DNA of 64,000 nucleotides from contig CP106741.1 of NCBI GenBank assembly GCA_030323305.1, forward strand, positions 129,001-193,000, read 5' to 3'. A program made the translations under genes and the position numbers. This document shows, piece after piece, positions 53,482 through 61,970 of this stretch (positions are counted from its first letter, which is position 1; the number at the start of each line of letters is the position of its first letter). The DNA is from Paenibacillus sp. CC-CFT747 (GTDB lineage: Bacteria > Bacillota > Bacilli > Paenibacillales > NBRC-103111). The notes under the pieces were generated by a model. That model worked only from the letters and a program-made list of their open reading frames with translations, did not search any database and was not told the origin of the DNA.

Positions 53482-53540
53482 TCTCGTTCCCTCCTTGAGA
53501 TCGTATTCCGGTAAGTCCGGTCCTTCCTGCATCCCTAAGT

Positions 53541-53590
53541 TCAACAAACATTATACAAATCAGTCTACACACATTATACAAAGTTGTAAA
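53541..53590 (-). promoter_or_regulatory. crtN operon promoter with CarH-like direct repeats
   Basis: A TATAAT -10 on the minus strand (53550-53555). On the plus strand TNTACA-like elements start at 53541 (TCAACA), 53552 (TATACA), 53564 (TCTACA) and 53575 (TATACA), spaced 11, 12 and 11 bases, with a weaker one near 53585. ACATTATACAAA occurs twice exactly, 23 bases apart. They cover the -10 and the -35 region. Confidence 0.7.
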
Positions 53591-53647
53591 GGCTTTTGCG
53601 AAGAATAGCCCTTTCGAGGGGGGGGGTTCCTTTTGCTACTCGGCTCC

Positions 53648-54534
53648 TTATCGAAATTCCTCGTCTGCCCATCGGCTCCAGCCCTCGGTATCCCCCGGCA
53701 GAATCCACTGCCGGTAAGAAGCGGGAGCTTCGGCAAACCCCTGCCCGCCCAATAGGAGCTTCAGATGGGGAAAGCGGTTCCGAAGGAAATCGACGAGCTT
53801 GAGGGCACCCGGAAGATGCTGCGGGTTCGTGAGGGACAGGCAGACATAGTCCGCTTTCTTCTCCTTGAGCATGGCCTCCAGCCCATCCTCCGGAGTATCG
53901 GGCCCGAGGTAGATCACCTCGCATCCCTTCTGCCGCAAATAGAGAGCGAACAGAAGCAGTCCCACCTGATGCTGTTCTCCGGCCGGACTCAGCGCGATCA
54001 CGGAAGGCATCGCGGGGTCCACCGGAAAGACCGGGAAGAAGCTCAGGCATTTCTGGGTAATGAACTGGGTGATGAAATGCTCCTGGGCCACGGTCGCGCT
54101 TCCCTCCTCCCACTCGTCCCCTACCCGGATCAGAAGAGGGACGAGGAGCCGGTACAGCGTTTTCTCATACCCCAGCATGGTAAACGCGAGCTCGGTAAGG
54201 GAGCGGGCGCTCTCCGTCCGGAATTCCAGCAGAGCCGAGTAAAGACTTTCGGACAGATCGTCCAAACCCTCATCCCTGCCGGCTTCCGCCGGGTGCTCGG
54301 CGATCCGTTCTTTTTGCGCTGATGCCGGAGAAGGCGGGCGGCCTGGGAGATGCTGATTCCCTCCTCCTCCAGACAGCGCTTCAGCCAGAGCAGATCCTCT
54401 ATGTCCTTATCTTTAAAAAGCCGGTACCCCGTCGGACTCCGGTCCGGTTGAATGACGCCGTACCGCTGCTCCCACGCTCTTATCGTGACCGGCGGGATGC
54501 CGGTAAGGGCAGACGCTTGTCGGATCGTATACAC
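53648..54534 (-). CDS. carH: CarH-type B12-binding, light-responsive MerR regulator
   Basis: A 295-residue regulator. MerR HTH at residues 1-70 (YTIRQASALTGIPPVTIRAWEQRYG, GYRLFKDKDIEDLLWLK). A four-helix B12-capping domain at about 95-170 contains W142 and then E152-H153, an exact W-x9-EH motif. The cobalamin fold at about 175-290 contains GEQHQVG (187-192, the E-x-H-x-x-G lower-ligand motif) and VIYLGPDTP. This combination defines CarH photoreceptors, which repress crt genes in the dark as adenosylcobalamin-bound tetramers and release DNA in light. One A is missing in the T run 54311-54315. Start GTG after AGAGGGAAGCAG. It overlaps crtO by 55 bases. The residue after W142 is Glu, where Thermus CarH has the His that ligates cobalt after illumination. 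Confidence 0.9.
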
Positions 54535-55023
54535 CTGCTTCCCTCTCTTTCCGTTTTGCTGCCGATCCTGCCTAAGCGGATCCGGTTGTACCGTTGAACC
54601 CAAATGCAGGGGAGATTGGCGGCGAGCGCATAACCTATCAGGATCCACCCCGAAACCCGGTCGTTCCACAGGAAGAACAGGGGGCCGGCGCCATCGCGAG
54701 CCAATGGGTCACCTCGGCCCGCCGGGTTTCGAGAAGAAAGCGGTTCAGGTAGCCTCTGTCGGCGGAACGAAGCTTCTTCTTGGAGAAGCCCCCTTGAACC
54801 AGGAGCCTCCGTCCGGCAGCCAGCCTTTCCACCGCTTGATGGCCAGGCCGCGCTCATACAGGAGGCCGCAGCGCTCCAGCCTCCAGGGTCGGAGCCACCG
54901 CGTTTCCCCGAACCAGCGGTCGGGGGCCTTTAGGCACCCATAGGCGGCGGCCATCTGGATGACAAGCCATGCCGCGATGTCCAGCACGAGCGTCCACAGG
55001 GCGGGGAGCTCCAGCACTCTCAT
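54480..55023 (-). CDS. crtO: CrtO-type glycosyl-4,4'-diaponeurosporenoate acyltransferase
   Basis: A 181-residue membrane protein matching staphylococcal CrtO (165 residues) through its length: WLVIQMAAAYGCLKAPDRWF, RCGLLYERGLAIKRWKGWLPDG, FLLETRRAEVTHWLAMAP and CIWVQRYNRIRL. CrtO attaches a fatty acid to the sugar of the glycosylated carotenoic acid, the last step of staphyloxanthin synthesis. Two one-base losses, at C run 54789-54793 and G run 54680-54684, break the frame. Start overlaps the crtQ stop (ATGA). The C-terminal 20 residues run into carH and may be longer than native. Confidence 0.85.
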
Positions 55024-56155
55024 GAGCCCGCCCCTTCCTCCGCGTGCTGACGGAGCGGCCCTTCCAGCTCACCCGGCCGCCAAGAAAGGTCTGGACGGCG
55101 GAGCGGGCAAACACGGCGAAGAAGACAAAAAGGGAAACGGGATAGAAGAGGGCTGTCCCCCAGCCGAATTGACCGGCCCGTTTGAGCGCCGGCTGCAGCT
55201 GGATGGCATACAGCAGGTAGACCGCCAGCGCCGCTGCCCGAAGGCCGGCCGGTTGTCCTGCAGCCGCCGGCAGCGCGGCTGCCGCCGTTGCCGCTCCCGA
55301 CAGCCACAGCACGACGGCGGCCAGCACAACAGGCCGGGCCGAGGCTGCTCCCGTGGCGAAGCTCTTGCCCCATCCGGCAGTCAGCTCCCACCAGCCTCCC
55401 GGATACATGCGGAAGGAAACCGCGCCTTTTCCCAAAATAGAGGCGACCGGGATCCCCATCCGCCGGAACACACCCGCCAGAGCGTAATTCTCCAGCACCC
55501 GGCCGATAACGGAGGAATGGCCGCCTGCGCGGAAATAATCGTCCCTCCGGCATAGCAGAGCCGGGCCGAAGCCTCCTGCCCTTCCGCGGCCGAACGGGGC
55601 GAGCACCGAAGCGGTCACCACCAGATTGAAGAAGGCGGACAGCCTCTCGTCCGGCCTCTTCATGCGGTGGTACGGCTGGACGGTCAGCACCCCGCCGTGC
55701 CGCCGGTGCGAGGCCGTCAGCTTCGCCAGCCCGCCGGGGGCCAGGGCCGTGTCCGCGTCCAGGAAGAGAAGCAGATCGCCCTTCGCCGCCCGAGCTCCGT
55801 TCCAGCAGCCCCAGCTTTTGCCGAGCCAACCCTCCGGGAGCGGACCGCTGCGAATGACCCGGGCGCCGGCCGCCGCAGAAAGGTCCGCCGTCCGGTCCTC
55901 CGAATCATCGTCCGCCACGAGAACTTCGTAGGGAGGATCGGGTTGAGAAGCAAGGGAAGCTAGCAGTTCCCCGATCCTGCCTTCTTCATTTCGCGCCGGG
56001 ATGATAACCGTCACGCGCGCCGCAGCGCCCGCTTCCCGCCCGTCAGCGGGTTCCGCCGGCCGGGCCGCGACCTCCTCCTCCATCACCGGCTGCCGGGCAA
56101 GAAGAACCCAGCCGCACAGCCAGCCGGCTGCTGCCACTCCCCATGACCACTCCAT
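55020..56155 (-). CDS. crtQ: CrtQ-type 4,4'-diaponeurosporenoate glycosyltransferase
   Basis: A 378-residue GT2 enzyme with an N-terminal anchor. VTVIIPARNEEGRIGELLASL, VLVADDDSEDRTADL, GDLLLFLDADTALAPGG (DxD), GGFGPALLCRRDDYFRAGGH, three C-terminal helices, and the GRVSWKGRSV tail shared with staphylococcal CrtQ. It glucosylates the carotenoid carboxylate. One base is missing in the C run 55031-55034; the corrected stop overlaps the crtO start. The start ATG follows AAGGAGGGCGTCTA. Confidence 0.87.
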
Positions 56156-56177
56156 TAGACGCCCTCCTTTCGGCGAG

Positions 56178-57646
56178 TTATCCGTACCATCGGCTCAACC
56201 AGGCTTTCATATAGGGGAATGCGGTTTCCCGGTAAGGAAACCAATTGACGGCACTCTTGGCCAAACCGCGCTCCCGGGTAATCGTTTTCGTCCGGCAGAA
56301 GGCAAGCAGCCCTTCCCGCCCGCGGATGCGCCCGAACCCGCTTCCTTTCATCCCTCCGAAGGGAAGCCGGACGTCGCTGACCGGCACAATGACGTTGTTG
56401 ATGCTGCAGCTTCCCGTTTCCAGCTCCCGGGCCAGCCGGAGGGCCCTCTTCCGGTCCTTCGTAAAGACGCTGGCCGAGAGGCCGTAGGGGACGGCATTGG
56501 CAAGACGGACCGCCTCCCCTCCTCCCGGAAGGTCATAACCGGAAGCACGGGAGCGAACGTCTCCTCCTGCATGACCTTCATTCCGGGAGTCACGCCTGTC
56601 AGGACCGTTGGCGGGAACAAGGGAGAATCGACTCCTTCCTCCCAGCCTTTCGTCTGAACCACCGCTCCGAGGCGGACGGCTTCGTCCAGCTGGGCCTTCG
56701 CCTTCTCCCACCCGTCCCGGGTGGCCATAGGACCGACATCCCGCCATCCCCTGTCTCCGTAACGGAGCGAATTCGTCAGCCGGACGGCCTCCTCCGTGAA
56801 TTCGGCGAAGACGCTCTCGTGGACGAGCACCCGTTCGACGCTCAGGCAGGCTTGGCCCGCATGGAGAAAAGCTCCCCATACCGCGGCCTGCGCGGCCCGC
56901 TTCACATGAGCGTCCGCACACACGATCATGGCGTCCTTGCCGCCAAGCTCCAGCTCGCAGGGGATCAGCCGGCCCGCCGCCCGCCGGTAAACGCTTCTTC
57001 CCGCCTCGGTCCCTCCGGTGAAGAGCACCTTGTCCGGTCCGGCGTCAATCAGCCCTTCCACGGCCTCCCTCGCTCCTTCCGCCAGCTGGACGACTCCGGT
57101 GGGGAATCCCGTCTCGGCCAGCAGCCGGCGGAGCTTGGCGTTCAGCCGGGGAAGCCGTTCCGACGGCTTCAGCAGAACCGTGCAGCCCGCCATTAAGGCG
57201 GCAGCGGCCGGGACAAGCGCCAGCTGAAGCGGGAAATTCCACGGCGCCACCAGGAGCACGGTGCCGACCGGCTCCTGGAGCACCCGGGCCCGCTCGGACA
57301 GAAAGCCAAGCCTGCGGTAACGGCGGGGCCGCAGCATCCGGGCGGCTTTCTTCTCGTAATGCTTCAACCCTTGAGCCGCCGTAACCAGATCGGTGAAGAG
57401 GGCGTCCATCGGAGTCTTGGCCCCCTCCTCGCCCAGCAGGCCGATCCACTCCTCCCTATCGCGGATGAGGAGCTTGCGGAGCCGGCGCACGTAGTCCGCC
57501 CGTTCCCGGAAAGACAGCCTCCTCCAGTCCGGCTGGGCGTTCCGGGCCGCTTCCATCATCCGCACGTACGGCGCTTTTTCCGGATGATCCGGCCCGGTAG
57601 GTTTACTTGCCGGCTGTTCAAGTTGATAAAAAGCGGGGAAATTCAT
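56178..57646 (-). CDS. Aldehyde dehydrogenase of the carotenoid pathway (AldH/CrtNc-like)
   Basis: A 489-residue NAD(P)-dependent aldehyde dehydrogenase. PVGTVLLVAPWNFPLQLALVPAAAA (about 130-155), KPSERLPRLN, FTGGTEAGRSVY (cofactor loop), LELGGKDAMIV (general base Glu, about 248), GQACLSVERVLVH (catalytic Cys, about 282), and EETFAPVLPVMTF. In the staphyloxanthin route this enzyme oxidises diaponeurosporen-4-al to the carboxylic acid. One base is missing in the C run 56516-56519. First gene of aldH-crtQ-crtO-carH, divergent from crtP. The start ATG follows AAAGGAGGCTGCC. Confidence 0.88.
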
Positions 57647-57681
57647 GCGGCAGCCTCCTTTGGCAAAGCCTAGACAATCAT

Positions 57682-57720
57682 TATTCAAACATTTGACACA
57701 ATATGTACAGTGATTATACA
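57682..57720. promoter_or_regulatory. aldH/crtP divergent promoter with four 11-base CarH-like repeats
   Basis: TATTCA (57682), TTGACA (57693), TGTACA (57704) and TATACA (57715) begin exactly 11 bases apart. TTGACA also serves as a -35 for crtP, with TATACA (16-base spacer) or TACAAT (18-base) as -10. This is the layout reported for CarH operators, in which repeats overlap the -35. Confidence 0.75.
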
Positions 57721-57762
57721 ATGAAGAGGATCATTTGTCATCTACGGAAAGGAGAGTCAGTG

Positions 57763-59283
57763 ATGGGCTATGAGGCAGTTGTGGTTGGAGGAGGTCTGGG
57801 CGGCTTGTCCGCCGCGATCCGGTTAGCAGCCGACGGCCACCGGGTAACGGTGCTGGAGAAGAACGAACGAGCGGGAGGAAAGCTTAACGTCCGGTCAGGA
57901 AGGGGATTCACGTTTGATACGGGGCCTTCGATTCTGACGATGCCGTGGGTGCTGGAGCAGCTGTTCGAAAGCGCCGGTAGGCGGCTTGAGGATTACCTGA
58001 CCGTCGTCCGGGTCGAGCCTCAATGGAGAACGTTTTTCGAGGATGGGGTTAAGCTTGATCTGGTGGGGGATTTCCCTTCCATGCTGGAGAAGATCAAACG
58101 GGTTTCTCCCGCTGATGCTTCCGGCTTCCTCTCCTATTTGCAATACGCCCAGAAGATGTATGATCTGACGATGAAAGGGTTCTACCGGCGCAGCTTGTCC
58201 GGCCTGACCGATTTGAGAAGCCGTCATACGATGCCGGAGCTTATCTCGATGGATCCGCTGAAATCGATGCACCAGAGCACGGCCAAATACATCAAGGACC
58301 CCCACCTGCGGCAGCTTTTCGACTTCTTCATCATGTATATCGGCTCCTCCCCTTACGCCGCTCCGGCCATTCTGTCCCAGCTGGCCTACGTGCAGCTCGG
58401 CCTAGGCATTTACTACGTGGAAGGCGGCATGTACCGCATTGCGGAAGCCATGCTGAAGCTTCTCGGAGAGCTTGGCGTGACCGTGAGGACCTCCACTCCC
58501 GTCGAACAGGTCCTTGCGGACGGGAGACGGGCGACCGGCGTCCGGCTTGCGTCGGGGGAGACCGTGGAAGCGGATCTCATCGTGTGCAACCTCGAGGCGA
58601 TCCCTGCGCACAAGTCTATTCTTAAGAATGAGCCGAAAGCGGCGGAGACGGCGGACAAGCTGAGCAAATACGCCCCAGCGGTATCGGGGCTCGTCCTGCT
58701 GCTCGGCCTGGACGGCAAGTACGACCAGCTGGCCCATCATAACTTCTTCTTCTCCCACAGCCCGGAAAGAGAATTCGGAGACATGTTCGACAAAGGCATC
58801 CCGACGGAGGATCCGACGGTGTACGTCGGGGTTTCTTCGAAATCGGACCCTACCCAGGCTCCCGCTGGCAAGGACAATCTGTTCGTCCTGACGCATGTTC
58901 CTCCCCTGAAGGACGGGGAAACGTGGGAAGGCCACCGCGACCGGTACCGTGAGCTGGTACTAGACAAGCTGGAGCGCAACGGACTGACCGGCCTGCGCAT
59001 CCGGATTGAGTTCGAATACGTCTTTACCCCCGACGACCTCCGGGAACTGTATGGGGCTAACGGCGGCTCCATTTACGGCGTGGTCACGGACCGCAAGCTG
59101 AACGGCGGCTTCAAGGTTCCGAGCAGGAGCGAGCTGCTCGACAACCTGTACTTCGTCGGCGGCTCCACCCATCCGGGCGGAGGGGTACCGATGGTAACCC
59201 TGTCCGGGCAGCTGACGGCCGATCTGATCCGTGAGCAGTGGGAAGCGGAATCGGGCTCCGCCCCCGTCCGCAAGGGCGGCTGA
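57763..59283 (+). CDS. crtP: CrtP-type carotenoid oxidase (diaponeurosporene oxidase-like)
   Basis: A 506-residue FAD enzyme of the CrtN family. EAVVVGGGLGGLSAAIRLAADG, FTFDTGPSILTMPWVLEQLF, FIMYIGSSPYAAPAI, and the C-terminal GGSIYGVVTDRKLNGGFK and NLYFVGGSTHPGGGVPMVTLSGQL. The GSIYGV..DRK.N.GFK block is characteristic of CrtP/CrtNb, which oxidises the terminal methyl of C30 carotenoids to an aldehyde for AldH. It is the only crt gene here on the plus strand and has no frame break. Start ATG at 57763 follows GAAAGGAGAGTCAG. Confidence 0.88.
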   Translation: MGYEAVVVGGGLGGLSAAIRLAADGHRVTVLEKNERAGGKLNVRSGRGFTFDTGPSILTMPWVLEQLFESAGRRLEDYLTVVRVEPQWRTFFEDGVKLDLVGDFPSMLEKIKRVSPADASGFLSYLQYAQKMYDLTMKGFYRRSLSGLTDLRSRHTMPELISMDPLKSMHQSTAKYIKDPHLRQLFDFFIMYIGSSPYAAPAILSQLAYVQLGLGIYYVEGGMYRIAEAMLKLLGELGVTVRTSTPVEQVLADGRRATGVRLASGETVEADLIVCNLEAIPAHKSILKNEPKAAETADKLSKYAPAVSGLVLLLGLDGKYDQLAHHNFFFSHSPEREFGDMFDKGIPTEDPTVYVGVSSKSDPTQAPAGKDNLFVLTHVPPLKDGETWEGHRDRYRELVLDKLERNGLTGLRIRIEFEYVFTPDDLRELYGANGGSIYGVVTDRKLNGGFKVPSRSELLDNLYFVGGSTHPGGGVPMVTLSGQLTADLIREQWEAESGSAPVRKGG

Positions 59284-59350
59284 CGGTTGAGCCGGCCGCT
59301 TAGGCGGAAGGCCTTACCCTTTTATCTCCGAGGATCGCACCCAGCACCGA

Positions 59351-59402
59351 AACCGCAAGAAACCCGGTCCAGCCGTTAGGCGGAACCGGGTTTCTTGCGG
59401 TT
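59351..59402 (+). terminator. Strong intrinsic terminator of crtP
   Basis: A stem of about 19 base pairs, AACCGCAAGAAACCCGGT with its complement, then TTTTAAT. Confidence 0.92.
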
Positions 59403-59465
59403 TTAATGAAATTTTACCATGCGGGTCATCTTGCTTTCTGCCCGCCAATTGCTTGTGCCCCTGCC

Positions 59466-59768
59466 CTAAACGATCGGGTAGTCCACCACGACGACATTAT
59501 CGAGCAGGCCGTCCAGCGCCCGGACGAAACGCTGGTGAGCCGGGTGGGGCCCGTACGCCTGCAGCGCCTCCTTGCTTTCGAACGTAACCCGCAGCCCGAT
59601 GGCATAACCGCGACGATTATCGGTCTCCTCGGTCACATTGCGCCCCGCCGTCAGTTCCGCGATTCCGGGAATCTCGCCTTTTAGGCCGAGAAGCATTCCG
59701 AGCAGCTCGTCCTCCTTCTCCGCCGTGAGCAAATCATTAAACCGGAAAACCACCAAATGCTCGTACAT
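59466..59768 (-). CDS. Dabb-family (stress-responsive alpha/beta barrel) protein
   Basis: About 100 residues: YEHLVVFRFNDLL, LLGLKGEIPGIAELTAGRN, YAIGLRVTFESKEALQAYGPHPAHQRFV, VVVDYPIV. This is the standard Dabb dimeric barrel with the conserved HPAHQ. Family members range from stress proteins to small cyclases; the function here is unknown. I choose ATG at 59768 over one nine bases upstream because of the spacing to GGAAGGATG. Confidence 0.8.
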   Translation of the reverse strand: MYEHLVVFRFNDLLTAEKEDELLGMLLGLKGEIPGIAELTAGRNVTEETDNRRGYAIGLRVTFESKEALQAYGPHPAHQRFVRALDGLLDNVVVVDYPIV

Positions 59769-59834
59769 GCTCCCCATCCTTCCGCTTGCTTGGTTCTTGA
59801 AGTCTAGGCGCTTCCGCTGGGGAAGGCCTCTTCC

Positions 59835-61343
59835 TCATTCTAGCTCTTCCCGCCCTCCGGTCAACACCGCCTCCTTCTCTTTATGCCCGAACATCCCTTT
59901 AACCTGTTCCTTGTTCTCTTTGGGACCGAGAACGTAGACCATATCCCCCGGCACCAGCTCGGAGCTGCCCGTTGGAGCGACCATTTCCCCGTTCCGGACG
60001 ATCGCCGATATCACCGTGCCCGAAGGAAGCTCCAGCCGGTGAAGGGGATGCTCCGCTGCTTCGGAGCCGGCACTCACGGTCACCTCCCGCATCTCCATAT
60101 CGGTCTCCTCGGTGGAGACGAGCTCCAGGCTGTGTGGGGCGGACTGCTTCTTCCCGCTCGACAGGCCAAGCCTTTCCGCCAGCCAGGAGATGGTAGAACC
60201 TTGTATAAGGGCGGAGGTAAAGACGACGAAGAAGACGACATTGAAGAATTTGACCCCGATGTTGAGCTGCGCCATAACCGGATAAGTGGCGAGCACGATG
60301 GGGACGGCCCCTCTAAGCCCCGCCCACGAGAGCAGAAGCTTCTCCTTTCCCGTGAACCGGGTGAAGAGGGTGCTTATGTAGACCCCGACGGGACGGGCGA
60401 CGAACATCAGAATGAGGGACAAGGCTACTCCTTCCAGGATGATTCCTCTCAGCTGTTCGGGAAACACGAGCATGCCGAGCAGCGTGAACATGAGAATCTG
60501 CATCAGCCAGACAAAGCCCTCGTTGAAGCGGACAATGGCATGCCGGTAAACGAACTCGGAATTGCCGATGGCCACTGCCGCGACGTAAACGGCCAGCAGG
60601 CCGCTTGCATGAAGCATAACCGAGCATCCGTAGCAGAGAATCGCGAAGGAAAGGGCGAGGATCGGATAGAGGCCCGACGATTCCAGGTTGATGCGGTTGA
60701 TAACCCACACGGCCAGCTTGCCGAACAACAGCCCGAGCAGCAGCCCGGCTCCCATCTCCCACAGAAAAAGCAGAGCCAGAACGAGAAGACTCGTATTGGG
60801 AGCGTGAATAAGCTCGATCAGCGAAACCGTTAGAAACACCGCCATGGGATCGTTGGTCCCCGATTCCGCTTCCAGCGTGCTAGAGACGCTTCTTTTGACA
60901 TTCTTGTTTCCCAGAACGGCGAACACGGCCGCGGCGTCCGTCGACCCGACGATGGAGCCGAAGAGAAGCGCCTCCAGCCACCCGACCCCGAGCAGGAATT
61001 TCGCCGCCACGCCGATAATGCCCGCGGTCAGGAGAACCCCTACCGTGGCGAGGGAAAGAGCGGGCCCGGCCACCGGCCGGATATCCTTCCATTTCGTCTG
61101 CAATCCCCCGTCAAACAGGATGACGATAAGCGCAAAGATCCCGAATATCTGGGTCAGGCTGGCGTTGTCGTAGAAGAAGTAATGCCCGATGAGCATCCCG
61201 ACCGCTATGTAGAAGACAAGGGAAGGCAGGTTGAACCGTGCGGTAAATTTCGTCGCCAGAACCCCGAACAACAACAATGAGGCAAACAGCACAATAATAA
61301 AATCGTTTGTTATGACCGCCACTCCTTTACCGGAACAAGCCAT
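59835..61343 (-). CDS. CPA1-type K+/H+ (cation/proton) antiporter with TrkA-C domain
   Basis: About 500 residues. Twelve or so helices with the NhaP2/CvrA signatures: LIVILFDGGLQTKW, SIVGSTDAAAVFAVL, TLEAESGTNDPMAVFLTVSL (the ND ion site, about 165), and LLLSWAGLRGAVPIVLA (about 330). A cytoplasmic TrkA-C (RCK_C) domain follows (about 415-490, SGTVISAIVRNGEMVAPTGSSELVPGDMVYVLGP). It probably exchanges K+ for H+ and is gated by a ligand at TrkA-C. The start is uncertain: the ATG at 61343 has a poorly spaced AAGGAAG, while a good AAAGGAG lies inside the frame a few codons later with no standard start codon after it. Confidence 0.82.
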   Translation of the reverse strand: MACSGKGVAVITNDFIIVLFASLLLFGVLATKFTARFNLPSLVFYIAVGMLIGHYFFYDNASLTQIFGIFALIVILFDGGLQTKWKDIRPVAGPALSLATVGVLLTAGIIGVAAKFLLGVGWLEALLFGSIVGSTDAAAVFAVLGNKNVKRSVSSTLEAESGTNDPMAVFLTVSLIELIHAPNTSLLVLALLFLWEMGAGLLLGLLFGKLAVWVINRINLESSGLYPILALSFAILCYGCSVMLHASGLLAVYVAAVAIGNSEFVYRHAIVRFNEGFVWLMQILMFTLLGMLVFPEQLRGIILEGVALSLILMFVARPVGVYISTLFTRFTGKEKLLLSWAGLRGAVPIVLATYPVMAQLNIGVKFFNVVFFVVFTSALIQGSTISWLAERLGLSSGKKQSAPHSLELVSTEETDMEMREVTVSAGSEAAEHPLHRLELPSGTVISAIVRNGEMVAPTGSSELVPGDMVYVLGPKENKEQVKGMFGHKEKEAVLTGGREELE

Positions 61344-61415
61344 CTTCCTTACTTATCCTTACCCGCTTTCCTTTCTTTTAAAAAGCCCCCGGCGGGCAGG
61401 AACGGCAAAAGAAAA

Positions 61416-61437
61416 GAACCCGTTATAACAAACGGGC
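61416..61437 (-). terminator. Intrinsic terminator of the DoxX gene
   Basis: CCCGTTT/AACGGG hairpin and TTCTTTTCTTTT on the minus strand. Confidence 0.75.
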
Positions 61438-61460
61438 CCTTCGCTTACGGGTTGAGGCGG

Positions 61461-61862
61461 TTACGCCGCCTTGGGGGCGGCTTCGCGCTCGGGAAGAAGA
61501 CTGTCGAGAGCCAGGTAACGGCTGCCCGTCAGCACGAGCGAAACGGCCATGCTGAAGAGAGCCAGCTCCAGCTCGTAGCCGGAGAACCCTTTGGCCAGCT
61601 TCACCTTGATGATGGCTCCCAGCATAATGACGGCAAAGAGGGCGCCGATCACGCGGGTTCCGAGTCCCAGAATCAGGCAGAGGCCTCCTGCCAATTCGAC
61701 GACCGCAACCCCATAGGCCATAAAGCCGGGAAGACCGAGTGAGCTGAAGAACCCGGCCGTTTTATCCAGTCCTCCCTGAAATTTCAAATACCCGTGCACG
61801 GCAAAAACAAGGCCCAGTATGATGCGGGATAGCAAAATCCCTATCTCCATTTTTCTATTCAT
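61461..61862 (-). CDS. DoxX family membrane protein
   Basis: A 133-residue, four-helix DoxX protein: SRIILGLVFAVHGYLKFQGGL, LGLPGFMAYGVAVVELAGGLCLILG, VIGALFAVIMLGAIIKVKLAKG, ELALFSMAVSLVLTGSRYLALD. DoxX-like proteins are linked to redox and thiol stress in other bacteria. A BlaI-type operator lies about 27 bases upstream of the start, suggesting control by the neighbouring BlaI/M56 pair. Start ATG with AGGAGGAGATTTTATA. Confidence 0.85.
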   Translation of the reverse strand: MNRKMEIGILLSRIILGLVFAVHGYLKFQGGLDKTAGFFSSLGLPGFMAYGVAVVELAGGLCLILGLGTRVIGALFAVIMLGAIIKVKLAKGFSGYELELALFSMAVSLVLTGSRYLALDSLLPEREAAPKAA

Positions 61863-61888
61863 TATAAAATCTCCTCCTCTTGAATGAG

Positions 61889-61907
61889 AACTACACTATG
61901 TAGTGTT
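61889..61907 (-). promoter_or_regulatory. BlaI/MecI-like operator upstream of the DoxX gene
   Basis: ACTACA, CTA, TGTAGT, an exact inverted repeat matching the TACA/TGTA core of BlaI/MecI operators, with an extra GTGTT. A similar site is at 63243-63261. Confidence 0.7.
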
Positions 61908-61970
61908 TATGGGTGTCAGGCAACCGGCCCTTCTTATGGCAAGGCGGGCCGGCTTCGAACGGTTAAGCAA

